Of a stretch of DNA of 64,000 bases, positions 1-7,742 are shown one piece after another. Every line of letters begins with the position of its first letter. Position 1 is the stretch's first letter. Below the pieces are notes generated by a model, which made no database searches, was not told the origin of the DNA, and worked only from the letters and a program-made list of their open reading frames with translations. The translations under genes and the position numbers were made by a program. Origin of the DNA: G965276675 sp965276675 (GTDB lineage: Bacteria; Acidobacteriota; Terriglobia; Terriglobales; Acidobacteriaceae); contig OZ255624.1 of NCBI GenBank assembly GCA_965276675.1, positions 930,001 through 994,000 of the forward strand, written 5' to 3'.

Positions 1-1193
1 TGCTGATGGATGAGGCGGTGCGCTTCGATCTGGACAAGCAGTGTGTGCTGCTGCGGAGCAACTCGCAGATTGATTACGACTACCTGATTGTGGCCACAGG
101 CTCCACGCACTCGTACTTCGGTCACGACGAGTGGGCCGCGGTCGCGCCGGGCTTGAAGACGGTGGAGGACGCTACAGAGATCCGGCGCCGCATCATGCTG
201 GCCTTTGAGCTTGCCGAACGCGAGGCGGTGGAGACCGGGGCGCATCCGCCGCTGAACTTCGTCATCGTTGGGGGCGGGCCCACGGGTGTGGAGCTGGCGG
301 GCGCGATACGCGACATCGCCACCCTGTATCTGCGCGAGGACTTCCACCATATCGACACCATGAAGTCGCGGGTGGTTCTCATCGAGGCCGGCCCGACCAT
401 TATGCCGTCGTATCCCGAGGACCTGCGAAAGAGTGCAGTGGAGCAGCTGCATAATCTCGGCGTGGAGATCCTCACCAGCAAACGCGTTACCGACATCCAG
501 CCGGGCTACGTGGTGATGGGCGACGAACGGCTTGAATCCATCGTGACTCTGTGGGCGGCGGGTGTTGCGGCTTCGCCACTAGGCAAGCTGTTGGGCGTTC
601 CCGTGAACAAACGCGGGGCGGTCACAGTGGACGCCTATCTTAACCCTCCCGGGCGCCGGAACATCTTCGTCTGTGGCGATCTCGCGGACGCGACAGAAAA
701 CGGCAAGCCGATCCCCGGCGTGGCGCAGCCGGCGATGCAGATGGGCACGCACGCGGCTCAGATGATCCTGCAGGACATGGCGGGGAAGCCGCGCACCAAG
801 TTCCACTACTTTGACAAGGGCGACATGGCGACGATCGGCCGCAGCAAGGCCATCGCCGATGTGAAGTGGCCGTTCAAGGCACACCTCAGCGGCTTTGCTG
901 CATGGGTGACTTGGCTGGCCGTCCACATCTACTTTCTGGTGGGCTTTCGCAACCGCATCGCCGTGATGATGCAGTGGGGGTGGACCTACATCACTCTGGG
1001 CCACGGTGCGCGGCTGATCACTGGGAGTCAGTTTCTGCCCGGATGGGGTGAGCACTCCGAGGCGCGTGAGCCGCTCACCCGCAAGCCGCTCGATCTGGCA
1101 TCTCCATCTTTTAACGCGGCTCTTCCGGAGTCCGCCTCAGGGCACGCGCAGGCCGAAGAACAACACCGGGAACCACAAACGCAAGGGACTTAG
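1..1193 (+). CDS. ndh: Type II NADH dehydrogenase (NDH-2), 5' partial
   Basis: FAD-dependent NADH:quinone oxidoreductase that feeds electrons into the quinone pool without pumping protons, at the inner face of the membrane. The reading frame is open to the window edge (first full codon at base 3), so the N-terminus with the first FAD-binding fold is missing; about 396 residues are visible. Seen: ATGSTHSYFG near the start, the NADH-binding motif VIVGGGPTGVELAG (about residues 88-101), the FAD-contact segment FVCGDLAD (about 221-228) followed by AQPAMQMGTHAA, and a C-terminal hydrophobic stretch around residues 300-330 that probably anchors the protein. The tail after that is charged and poorly conserved in feel. 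Family call is firm; the plain ndh symbol is by analogy. Confidence 0.9.
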   Translation, partial: LMDEAVRFDLDKQCVLLRSNSQIDYDYLIVATGSTHSYFGHDEWAAVAPGLKTVEDATEIRRRIMLAFELAEREAVETGAHPPLNFVIVGGGPTGVELAGAIRDIATLYLREDFHHIDTMKSRVVLIEAGPTIMPSYPEDLRKSAVEQLHNLGVEILTSKRVTDIQPGYVVMGDERLESIVTLWAAGVAASPLGKLLGVPVNKRGAVTVDAYLNPPGRRNIFVCGDLADATENGKPIPGVAQPAMQMGTHAAQMILQDMAGKPRTKFHYFDKGDMATIGRSKAIADVKWPFKAHLSGFAAWVTWLAVHIYFLVGFRNRIAVMMQWGWTYITLGHGARLITGSQFLPGWGEHSEAREPLTRKPLDLASPSFNAALPESASGHAQAEEQHREPQTQGT

Positions 1194-1248
1194 CCGTTGG
1201 CATTGCAGCTGGCTGGGGTGCAAAGAGCACGTCAACGCGTCTGCCTCC

Positions 1249-1798
1249 TCACTCGGTGAGCTTCAGGTAATTCGGTTCATCAGCGATTGTGCGGTAGCGG
1301 AACGACCGGACGATCGCCCGGTCGCGCAGGAAAAAGAGCCCTGGCATCTGATGTGCGTCTTCATGGATCATGCCGATCCCATGATTCCAGATCGCGCTCC
1401 GCAGCCAGCCCCTCCAGACGGCCGGAATGAAGAAGTGAGAAAGCGGGTGCGTTCGTGGAAGCCCGAAGGGCGGTGCAGCATACAGCAGGCCCTCGGGGTC
1501 GCTCACACGCTCGGCATCCGAGAGCCCGTAGTAGTCGAAGTAGGGCTTTGCCCGTTCCGGCGAGCCCAGGTGTACAAAGACGGGCGAAACACCCCGCGCT
1601 TGGAGCTCCCCGCCGATCTTGGAGACCTGGTCCAGCGCCTGACGGCAGAAAGCACAGCCAAAATGGCGGAGAAAGACCAGGCAGCACCGGCGACGCATCG
1701 AGCGCTTCCAGCAGAGTCCGGCCGGACTCAGTCCGATACTCGTTCAGCACCGTGGTCAGCTCCGCGTTTCCCGTGCCGCTGGTTACCCCTGACGCCAT
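1249..1798 (-). pseudogene. Peroxiredoxin-like AhpC/TSA_2 family protein, frameshifted
   Basis: Thioredoxin-fold antioxidant protein of the peroxiredoxin-like (PRXL2/AhpC-TSA_2) type. The C-terminal 149 codons (1249-1698) carry the redox motif FLRHFGCAFCRQAL, with Cys-x-x-Cys. The expected N-terminus (start at 1798, MASGVTSGTGNAELTT, then TESGRTLLEALDASPVL) lies in a different minus-strand frame. The two frames join naturally as SPVL-LVFLRHFGC if one base near 1681 is removed, so a single-base insertion splits the gene. It is either a recent pseudogene or a sequencing error; everything downstream of the shift looks intact. Reported as one gene spanning both frames. Confidence 0.7.
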
Positions 1799-1937
1799 GC
1801 TATGGCCTCCGCCGCGAACCAGGTATTCTAGCCCTCGTTACGCATGGCAAGCCAGCAAGCCCGTTTCGGGTCCGGTTTTCGCGCACTACGAACAGCGGCT
1901 TGTCCGAGGAGTCGACTCCACACGCGATTGGAAACAG

Positions 1938-1972
1938 AACGGGGGTGCACGCGTGAGCGTGGCACCCCCGTT
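1938..1972 (-). terminator. GC-rich hairpin, possible terminator of the lipoprotein gene
   Basis: AACGGGGGTGC (1938-1948) and GCACCCCCGTT (1962-1972) form a perfect 11-base inverted repeat with a 13-base loop. On the minus strand the stem is followed by TTCTGTTT, so it could end transcription from the lipoprotein gene, whose stop is at 2091. The T-run is short, so confidence is modest. The rest of the 1799-2090 gap holds four loosely repeated AAAAC..GGGCC-like units (about 2015-2072) and no convincing gene. Confidence 0.4.
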
Positions 1973-2090
1973 CCTTCGGAGCCGACTTCGCTCCTAGCAC
2001 AACGTCTAAAGGCCGTAAAACTTGGGCCTTAAAAACTGGGCCGAAAACCCGGGCCACAGAACAACTTGGCCAGCGTGGCCGCGCGCCGGG

Positions 2091-2642
2091 CTACTCGTTG
2101 CGCACCCAGCCGTCAGGGGTCAGCACCAGCGTTGCCTCATCTGCCGGCTGCTCGGCCATCGCCTTGGCGACCACGGGGAAGGCACTCCGCACCTCTGCCG
2201 CCTTGGCCCAGCTGGGGCTCTGCTTCTCGACAAAGCGGTAGTTCACCTTGGTGAAGCGCTGCCCGTGGAACTCCCAGGGCTGGCTGAAGCCATCCACGCT
2301 GACCACTTCGCGCTTGCCGTAGCAGAAGCGTCCGGCGCCCGGGGTGGCCTGGCCGCTGGCCGTCATCACATAGCGGTTCATCATCCCGTTCCGCTCGCGC
2401 GTGAGCAGTCCGGCGGCTGCCAGCGCGTCCAACTTGTGCCGGGTCTCGCCCAGCAGTTTGTCGTTGGCTCCCACTTCAAAGGGGAAGGGGAGTGCCTTGC
2501 CGAAGAGGCAGTCTGAGGTGCTCGCGTAGTCTTCGCTCAGCACCTGCTTGAAGTTGTCTTTGCTGACTGCCGTCTTGTCCCCGCAACCCGTCAGTAACCC
2601 AGCTACTCCACCCACCACCACTGCCCACCGAAACGCCTTCAT
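2091..2642 (-). CDS. Putative lipoprotein of unknown function
   Basis: 183 residues. The start at 2642 is chosen over a longer frame because GAGGGG lies just upstream and the protein then begins with a lipoprotein signal: MKAFRWAVVVGGVAGLLTGC, lipobox LTGC with Cys20 as the likely lipidated residue. The mature part contains segments such as DNFKQVLSEDYASTSDC and a C-terminal TLVLTPDGWVRNE, and has four further cysteines or so but no domain I can name. Probably membrane-anchored on the periplasmic side. Its 3' end faces the peroxiredoxin-like gene on the same strand about 290 bases away. Confidence 0.75.
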   Translation of the reverse strand: MKAFRWAVVVGGVAGLLTGCGDKTAVSKDNFKQVLSEDYASTSDCLFGKALPFPFEVGANDKLLGETRHKLDALAAAGLLTRERNGMMNRYVMTASGQATPGAGRFCYGKREVVSVDGFSQPWEFHGQRFTKVNYRFVEKQSPSWAKAAEVRSAFPVVAKAMAEQPADEATLVLTPDGWVRNE

Positions 2643-2770
2643 GATTCCCCTCAGAGCTGAGATTGTTCTCAGAGCGTAAGGCACAGGGGGCGATCGTCAT
2701 AGCTTACGAACAGGGTAGTCGCAGGGGATACCCGGTATCACTTTTGGGCCATTGCGGTCGCGTGCCGACG

Positions 2771-2947
2771 TCACCGGCGGACGGCGAAGGCGAGCACCAT
2801 GGCGAAGAGCAGGACGTCGGCGGCGATGTAGATGAAGAGCTGGTGAGGGCCGCTCCAGCCAAAGAGCAGGCTCCAGACAAAGGTTCCGGCGATGATGACG
2901 GCGCACCAGGTGAGGGCGGCGGGAAAATTGTTCGGTCCGGCTGCCAT
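2771..2947 (-). CDS. Small two-helix membrane protein (58 aa)
   Basis: Short reading frame on the minus strand (ATG at 2947, TGA at 2771-2773) encoding 58 residues. It opens MAAGPNNFPAALTWCAVIIA, continues into a hydrophobic segment GTFVWSLLFGW, then LFIYIAADVLLFAMVLAFA and ends VRR. Two transmembrane helices with a positively charged C-terminus fit a genuine small membrane protein, whereas the two overlapping longer frames are proline/serine- or arginine-rich and look like shadows. Function unknown. It sits about 130 bases upstream of the lipoprotein gene on the same strand and may share its transcript. Confidence 0.6.
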   Translation of the reverse strand: MAAGPNNFPAALTWCAVIIAGTFVWSLLFGWSGPHQLFIYIAADVLLFAMVLAFAVRR

Positions 2948-2968
2948 GGATGGCGTACTCCAAGGGGG

Positions 2969-3162
2969 TTACCCCCCTCCCCCATACTTTCAGGATAAAG
3001 TCCTCTAAACAAGGGGGTTAGGGGTGGGCACTTCCGCTAAAGTCCTCGCAGCAAAGGGGTTACGCGCAAAGTCCTGCAAACAAACGAGTTAAGTAGCGCC
3101 GTTGGTTGCCGTGCTCACACCTATACTTCCAGTCTAGATAGTTCCGGTGTGGAGTACGCCAA
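2969..3162. repeat. AAAGTCCT repeat element, copy 1
   Basis: Begins TTACCCCCCTCCCCC-ATACTTT and ends AGTACGCCAA. It carries AAAGTCCT at 2997, 3039 and 3068 (spacing 42 and 29), each followed by an AAACAA..GTTA-like tail, then TACTTCCAGT at 3124. The second copy (54113-54315) has the same motifs in the same order with identical 42 and 29 spacings. No reading frame explains it. Together with the next entry it fills the 398-base gap before the transporter gene. Confidence 0.75.
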
Positions 3163-3345
3163 CTGGTCGGAAGAAGCATACCACTGGCTTCCCGTTTTGG
3201 GCTGGCCGCTTACGGCAGCTTTGGTGGTGGGCAATGCAGGTCCCTCGCTGCGTTGGCGCCTGCGGCGCAACTCCGGTCGGGATGACAGTGGGGGAAGTTG
3301 GCGTCTGCGGTTGTGGCTTCGGTATACACCTACAGGAGAACCGCG
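3163..3345. other. Intergenic stretch with fragments of other dispersed repeats
   Basis: No credible gene. It contains GGGATGACAG near 3279, a piece resembling the CTCAGGATGACA fragments at 60.6 and 61.9 kb, and the 16-mer TACACCTACAGGAGAA at 3325-3340, which recurs exactly at 63666-63681 inside the inverted-repeat element there. The flanking bases upstream of the 16-mer are also similar in the two places, so this looks like a truncated relative of that element abutting the transporter stop codon. Confidence 0.45.
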
Positions 3346-5247
3346 CTAGCTGACGTGGACGACGGGGCGGCGTTGTGGGTCGCGGACGGCGCGGCGAATG
3401 ACTTCGTGAGTGATGGGTGCGGTATCGCCACTGCCGAGGAAGAGGTAGCGCAGGATGTTGGCAAGTGGGTTACCCTCCGTCCACTTGAAGTAGCCATGCG
3501 GGACTTCGCCATTCGTGCGCTCGATGTGGATGAGCATGGCGGCGATGGCGTTCGCGACGACGGGGCTGCGGGCGCAGAGGACGTCGTGACCGCCGATATT
3601 TACCGCCGAAACCTGGAGCGTTTCCGTGAAGTCAGATGCATCGGTGCGCTCAACCTCAAAGAAGATGAGGCGCTGATTTTCATCGATATTGTGCTTGGAG
3701 CGGATGGTACGGTCGGCGGCTTCGAGAGCTTCCGCCGTCTCTTCGCGGAATTTTCTTGGAACGAGGCGAACGGTGGAGCACTGGCACTCGTCGAGGATAG
3801 CCTGCGCCTCCCTGTCCAGCACGATACTGGTGATGCGCAGTTCGGTGGAGCGGATGGCGCGCGAGATCAGTGAGGTGAGGATCATGGCCGCGATAAAGAA
3901 GGAGGCGATCTTCAGACCTTCCGGACGCTCCCAGACGTTGAGAACGGTGGTGTAGACGAAGATGAACGCGACAAACATAAAGAGGTAGCGAAGCGGCCCT
4001 TTGGGTTGCGAGATGGTGACGGCGAATGCGGCCGAGGTGATAAGCACGAGGACGCCAGTGGCATAGGCGCCGCCCTGCGCGTCGACGTTGGCGTGGAAGA
4101 GGATGGTGACGGCGAAAGCAATGGCAGTGAAGACCAGCACCAAGGGGCGCGAGGCGCGCATCCACTCCGGCGCCATGCCCAAGCGCGGCAAGTAGCGCGG
4201 AATGAGGTTAAGCAGACCGGCCATGGCGGAGGCGCCGGCAAAGGCCAGGATGAGGATGGTGCTGATGTCGTAGACGGTACCGAAGCCGTTGCCGAGATAG
4301 TGATGGGCCAGGTAGGCGAGCGCGCGTCCGTTGGCCGGACCTTTGTCGGCAAAGGCCTTTGCGGGAATCAGCAGGGTGGTGATGAGCGAGGTGAGAATAA
4401 GGAAGACGCTCATGATGACTGCGGCTGCGGTGAGCAGCTTGCGGGCATTGTGAATGCGACCAGGAAGGGCGGCGGGATCCGCTTCGCCGCTGCCTTCGCC
4501 CTCGGCCTCGATGAGCGGCATGACGGCCACGCCGGTTTCAAAGCCGGAGAGACCGAGCGCGAGCTTGGGAAAGAGCACAAGCGCAATGCCGAGCATGAGG
4601 AAGGGGTTGCCGTGCTGGGCGAAGAGGGCGGTCTTCCAGTCAGGAAACGTATGGGGGTGGCGGAAGACCTCGTAGAGGCCGACGGCGGTAACGATCGCAT
4701 TGAGTGTGAGATAGACGGCGACCAGCACCACGGCGATGCCGATGGCTTCCTTGAAGCCCTTCAGGAAGATGGCGCCCAAGATGGCAATCAGGATGAGGGT
4801 GACGCCCATCTGGCTGTGGGACCAGGCGGGGGTGAAGGGGTTGGAGACGAAGTGCGCGCCAGCGTCGGCGGCGGAGAGCGTCATGGTGATGATGAAGTCG
4901 GTGGTGGCAAAGCCGAGCAGGACGAGAACGAAGACCTTGCCGCCCCACTCGGGGAAGAGCCGCTCGAGCATAGCGATGGACCCTTGGCCGTTGGGACTGG
5001 CGGCGGCGACGCGGCGGTAGACCGGGAGCGCGGCAAAAAGCGTGACCAAAACGAGCACCAGGGTGGCGACAGGCGAGAGCACCCCGGCGGCGAGGAAGGC
5101 AATGCCGGGTTGGTAGCCGAGGGTGGAGAAGTAGTCGACGCCGGTGAGGCACATGACCTGCCACCAGGGGTGCTGCGTCTCCGATTTGGATGACTGAATG
5201 CCTTGTGGGAGGTCAAGATCGGCGAGGAGCCAGCGGGTTAGATTCAC
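3346..5247 (-). CDS. APC-superfamily permease with C-terminal cytosolic domain
   Basis: 633-residue integral membrane transporter. About 12 hydrophobic helices span residues 30-480, including GVDYFSTLGYQPGIAFLAAG near the N-terminus, where APC transporters bind substrate, and GFETGVAVMPLIEAEGEG before a cytoplasmic loop. The last 150 residues or so are soluble (for example LDECQCSTVRLVPRKFREE). Such proteins are usually annotated as amino acid permeases, but the overall plan, a long APC core plus soluble tail, also fits the KUP/KimA potassium-uptake group, so the substrate is open. The upstream region carries a duplicated GATAAGC motif. Divergent from the DoxX-like pair. Confidence 0.8.
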   Translation of the reverse strand: MNLTRWLLADLDLPQGIQSSKSETQHPWWQVMCLTGVDYFSTLGYQPGIAFLAAGVLSPVATLVLVLVTLFAALPVYRRVAAASPNGQGSIAMLERLFPEWGGKVFVLVLLGFATTDFIITMTLSAADAGAHFVSNPFTPAWSHSQMGVTLILIAILGAIFLKGFKEAIGIAVVLVAVYLTLNAIVTAVGLYEVFRHPHTFPDWKTALFAQHGNPFLMLGIALVLFPKLALGLSGFETGVAVMPLIEAEGEGSGEADPAALPGRIHNARKLLTAAAVIMSVFLILTSLITTLLIPAKAFADKGPANGRALAYLAHHYLGNGFGTVYDISTILILAFAGASAMAGLLNLIPRYLPRLGMAPEWMRASRPLVLVFTAIAFAVTILFHANVDAQGGAYATGVLVLITSAAFAVTISQPKGPLRYLFMFVAFIFVYTTVLNVWERPEGLKIASFFIAAMILTSLISRAIRSTELRITSIVLDREAQAILDECQCSTVRLVPRKFREETAEALEAADRTIRSKHNIDENQRLIFFEVERTDASDFTETLQVSAVNIGGHDVLCARSPVVANAIAAMLIHIERTNGEVPHGYFKWTEGNPLANILRYLFLGSGDTAPITHEVIRRAVRDPQRRPVVHVS

Positions 5248-5584
5248 GTAGTTAAGCCTGTCACCAAAGTGGAGATTTGTGAAACTCAGGATAAGCGTAT
5301 CCAGATAAGCCTATCCCGGAAACGGAGGCGGTCTTACGGTAGTGGGTCAGTTTGAACCCAAAATGCGGAATTCGTAAACACCGAACTCTCTGAGAGACGC
5401 AGATCAGGCTGTTACTTGCCTGAGATCATCGTTACACGTCCAAGCGGCTCGAAGTTACCGTAAAGAAAACTTTGAAGGCAGTAGGGGACTCGCCCGACAA
5501 GCCCGTTAATTATTCAAGTGAATTCAGGGTGCTCGCCGTCAGGATGATAAACTTCGCATCACTCACAGCAGACTTTGAGGGCCG
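5248..5584. other. Divergent intergenic region between permease and DoxX-like genes
   Basis: 337 bases without a gene, noticeably more AT-rich to the eye than neighbouring coding DNA. It must hold the promoters of both flanking genes. The only structured signal I see is the duplicated GATAAGC motif listed separately, plus GATGATAAACTTCGCATC close to the DoxX-like gene. I looked for a c-di-AMP (ydaO-type) riboswitch ahead of the permease and could not recognise one. Confidence 0.5.
5289..5316. promoter_or_regulatory. Tandem GATAAGC[G/C]TATCC motif upstream of permease
   Basis: GATAAGCGTATCC (5290-5302) and GATAAGCCTATCC (5304-5316) are direct copies differing at one position, offset by 14 bases, and end about 42 bases before the permease start codon at 5247. 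The first copy with its preceding G is also close to palindromic (GGATA....TATCC). This arrangement suits a regulator binding site, but the regulator is unknown. Confidence 0.4.
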
Positions 5585-6154
5585 ATGACAGAGAAACGTG
5601 AGTTTAATCCACGAATGATCCTCATCGGACTCTATCTAGCTTTGCGCTACTACGCGGCATTCACGCTCCTCGTCTACGGCTTCGCAAAGATTATGGGTGC
5701 ACAGTTCACGGTGCTCGACTCACAGCTTGCGAAGCCAATGGGAGAGGTCTCGGGGTTCTGGCTTACCTGGTACTACTTTGGTTATTCGCCGGTGTATTCC
5801 GCTATAGTCGCCCTCACTCAAATTGCAGGAGCATTACTGCTTTGCTTCCGAAGAACTACTCCCCTCGGCGCTCTCGTTTTGATACCCGTGATGGTGAACA
5901 TCGTCTGTGTGGACATCTGGGTTATCAGATTCCCATTTGGCAGTGGAGCTCTTCGCAACGCCCTCTACGTTCTCCTTGCCCTGCTCGTGATCTTAGCTTT
6001 CCACATTGGGGACGTATACCGGTTCTTGCTTCTGCGGCGAGATGATCTGGCATTGCTGGCCAAAGGCCATCCCTGGGTGCCCGCTCTGCAAATCGCAGTG
6101 GCTGTGGGGATGTTGTCCTACACCGCTCATGAAGGTTACTGGCTGCAAATGTGA
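5585..6154 (+). CDS. DoxX-like integral membrane protein
   Basis: 189 residues with about four to five hydrophobic helices (FTLLVYGFAKIMGAQF, SAIVALTQIAGALLLCF, ALVLIPVMVNIVCVDIW, ALYVLLALLVILAFHIGD). The helix layout and the YGFAKIMGAQF segment near residue 35 fit the DoxX/SURF4-like superfamily, whose members are often linked to redox or stress functions. GAGGG lies just before the ATG. The next gene starts inside its stop codon (GTGA overlap), so the two are translationally coupled. Lower apparent GC than neighbours hints at horizontal acquisition; this was judged by eye, not computed. Confidence 0.65.
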   Translation: MTEKREFNPRMILIGLYLALRYYAAFTLLVYGFAKIMGAQFTVLDSQLAKPMGEVSGFWLTWYYFGYSPVYSAIVALTQIAGALLLCFRRTTPLGALVLIPVMVNIVCVDIWVIRFPFGSGALRNALYVLLALLVILAFHIGDVYRFLLLRRDDLALLAKGHPWVPALQIAVAVGMLSYTAHEGYWLQM

Positions 6155-6495
6155 ACAATCGTGCGCCGACGCCGATTGATGGAGCATGGCATGTGAGCCG
6201 GACTCAACCCGATGCGCCGGACCTTCCCGACTGGATCTATTTCGAGTACAACCGCGCGTTTATGACCGTCTTTCACTATCCGAACGGAAGGTCTGAGTTC
6301 CACGACTTCCGCGTAGATACTAAGTACCACACACTGATGATTTCGCAGCAGTGGCTTACACCTGGCTCCGACATATTCAAGGGAACGTGGGAGCGCAAAG
6401 GTGACACGATGACTCTTACAGGATCATGGGGCAATCGTGCACAAACGGCTATGACGCTCGAACGCAAACAGATGCCTGTGAAAGACCACGAATAG
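6151..6495 (+). CDS. Small hypothetical protein coupled to the DoxX-like gene
   Basis: 114 residues starting at a GTG that overlaps the preceding stop by four bases. No signal peptide. It is rich in beta-type segments: WIYFEYNRAFMTVFHYPNG, YHTLMISQQWLTPGSDIF and KGTWERKGDTMTLTGSWG. The last part resembles the GTW..DGD.LTL pattern of small lipocalin-like or DUF-type beta-barrels, but that is only a resemblance. The strict coupling suggests it works together with, or on the same process as, the DoxX-like membrane protein. Likely cytoplasmic. Confidence 0.6.
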   Translation: MNNRAPTPIDGAWHVSRTQPDAPDLPDWIYFEYNRAFMTVFHYPNGRSEFHDFRVDTKYHTLMISQQWLTPGSDIFKGTWERKGDTMTLTGSWGNRAQTAMTLERKQMPVKDHE

Positions 6496-6692
6496 CTTGG
6501 TGAGCGTTCAAGGCGATCCACTTGAACGAGAAGGCGGCTGATCGGGCAAGTGACTTTTGCCGTGGTGCATACAAAGCGGGATTGCGCAATCAGCGCCTCT
6601 GCGAGAACTCAAACTGCCCCACTACCGGTCTTGCTGGAGAGCGGGTGGAATCCCGGCAGATTGCGGGGCGAAGGCATGGGTGAGGCTGGGAG

Positions 6693-6720
6693 CAAAAGCC
6701 CCGGAGGGCTACCCGGGGCT
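6693..6720 (-). terminator. Intrinsic terminator of the superoxide dismutase gene
   Basis: Read on the minus strand: AGCCCCGG (6720-6713), an eight-base loop, CCGGGGCT (6704-6697), then TTTTGC. A perfect GC-rich stem followed by a T-run, 38 bases past the stop codon of the sod gene, is a standard intrinsic terminator. Confidence 0.7.
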
Positions 6721-6757
6721 CGGCGCTGCGGTTGGTGATGGGTGTGCTGGAGCGTGC

Positions 6758-7375
6758 TTACGAGGCGGTTTTAGCGTGCTCGAAGCGCTTGTTTACCTCG
6801 TCCCAGTTCACCGTGTTCCACCAGGCTGCGAGATACTCAGGGCGCTTGTTCTGGTACTTGAGGTAGTAGGCATGCTCCCAGACATCATTGCCGAGAATGG
6901 GATAGTGGCCCTGGGAGAGGGGGCTGTCCTGGTTGGGGGTGGTCAGGATTTCGAGTTTGCCTTTGTTGGAGACCAGCCAGCCCCAGCCGGAGCCGAACTG
7001 TGCCGCAGTCTTTTCATTGAACTGCTTTTTGAAATCTTCAAAGCTGCCGAAGTCTTTCTTGATCTGGTCGCCGATGGCGCCGGCAGGTTCGCCTCCGCCG
7101 CTGGGCTTCATGATCTGCCAGAACATGGAGTGGTTGACGTGACCGCCGCCGTTGTTGCGGACGGTGGTGCGGATGTCTTCTGGCACGCCTGTCAGGTTTT
7201 TCAGCAGCGATTCCGGCGTGTGACTGCCGAGCTCGGGGTGCTTTGCGATGGCCTCGTTCAGTTTTGCGACATAGGCGGCATGATGCTTGTCGTGATGCAA
7301 TTTCATCGTGGTTTCATCGATGTGCGGCTCGAGAGCGGCGTAGTCATAGGGCAGTGGTGGAACTTCGTAGGCCAA
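6758..7375 (-). CDS. sodA: Superoxide dismutase, Fe/Mn family (Mn-type residues)
   Basis: 205-residue cytoplasmic enzyme that dismutates superoxide to hydrogen peroxide and oxygen. A much longer open frame exists, but the real start is a TTG at 7375 preceded by GGAGG, giving AYEVPPLPYDYAALEPHID, the family's normal N-terminus. Metal ligands: His27 in KLHHDKHH, the His of GGHVNHSMFW, and the Asp and His of DVWEHAYY. GGHVNHSMFW together with NQDSPL points to the Mn or cambialistic branch rather than the Fe branch. It is monocistronic, with a clear terminator downstream. Confidence 0.95.
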   Translation of the reverse strand: MAYEVPPLPYDYAALEPHIDETTMKLHHDKHHAAYVAKLNEAIAKHPELGSHTPESLLKNLTGVPEDIRTTVRNNGGGHVNHSMFWQIMKPSGGGEPAGAIGDQIKKDFGSFEDFKKQFNEKTAAQFGSGWGWLVSNKGKLEILTTPNQDSPLSQGHYPILGNDVWEHAYYLKYQNKRPEYLAAWWNTVNWDEVNKRFEHAKTAS

Positions 7376-7742
7376 GTGATCCTCCTGTGGGTTAGGCGAC
7401 TCCCGGAGAGAGACCGGAAGCGCGTACGGAATTGGTCGTCGTCGCCCAGTGGATGCGCGTGGAGCCGCCACCAGGCAATCGTCAGTGATATGGATGCGGA
7501 TTGGGCGGCAAGAGGCTCCCAAGCCATGAACCGCAGATGGAAGCCACGGATTTCGCAGTCTGTGGAGAGTTGTTGGGCGAGGGTTAAGAATCAGCCGGGC
7601 CGGTGAAGCTCTGCAACCAATCAGGCCTGTTGTGAGTCTGTAGGGTGTAGATTGTGACATTCCCCGTGGCCTTCGCAGAGAGGGTATGCCGAGTTGCGCG
7701 CCTACGGATCTGTGCGCGTTAGGATGATCGAGAACGAACCAT
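7376..7742. other. Divergent intergenic region, sod and glycoamylase-like genes
   Basis: 367 bases between the sod start and the TTG of the next gene. A long antisense-looking open frame continues upstream from sod through here, but its composition (runs such as SSSASAFFEICVSG) marks it as non-coding. I see no strong hairpin, repeat or recognisable operator; promoters for both genes are presumably here. Confidence 0.4.

Noticed and set aside
1048..1997. Plus-strand frames (302 and 180 residues) after ndh
   Set aside because: Antisense to the peroxiredoxin-like gene; no motifs.
4006..5193. 395-residue plus-strand open frame
   Set aside because: Lies entirely within the permease gene in reverse; Gly/Asp/Glu-rich shadow with no recognisable fold.
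5248..5584. c-di-AMP (ydaO) riboswitch upstream of the permease
   Set aside because: Suggested by the transporter type, but the conserved GGGxxA/CCGC blocks could not be found.
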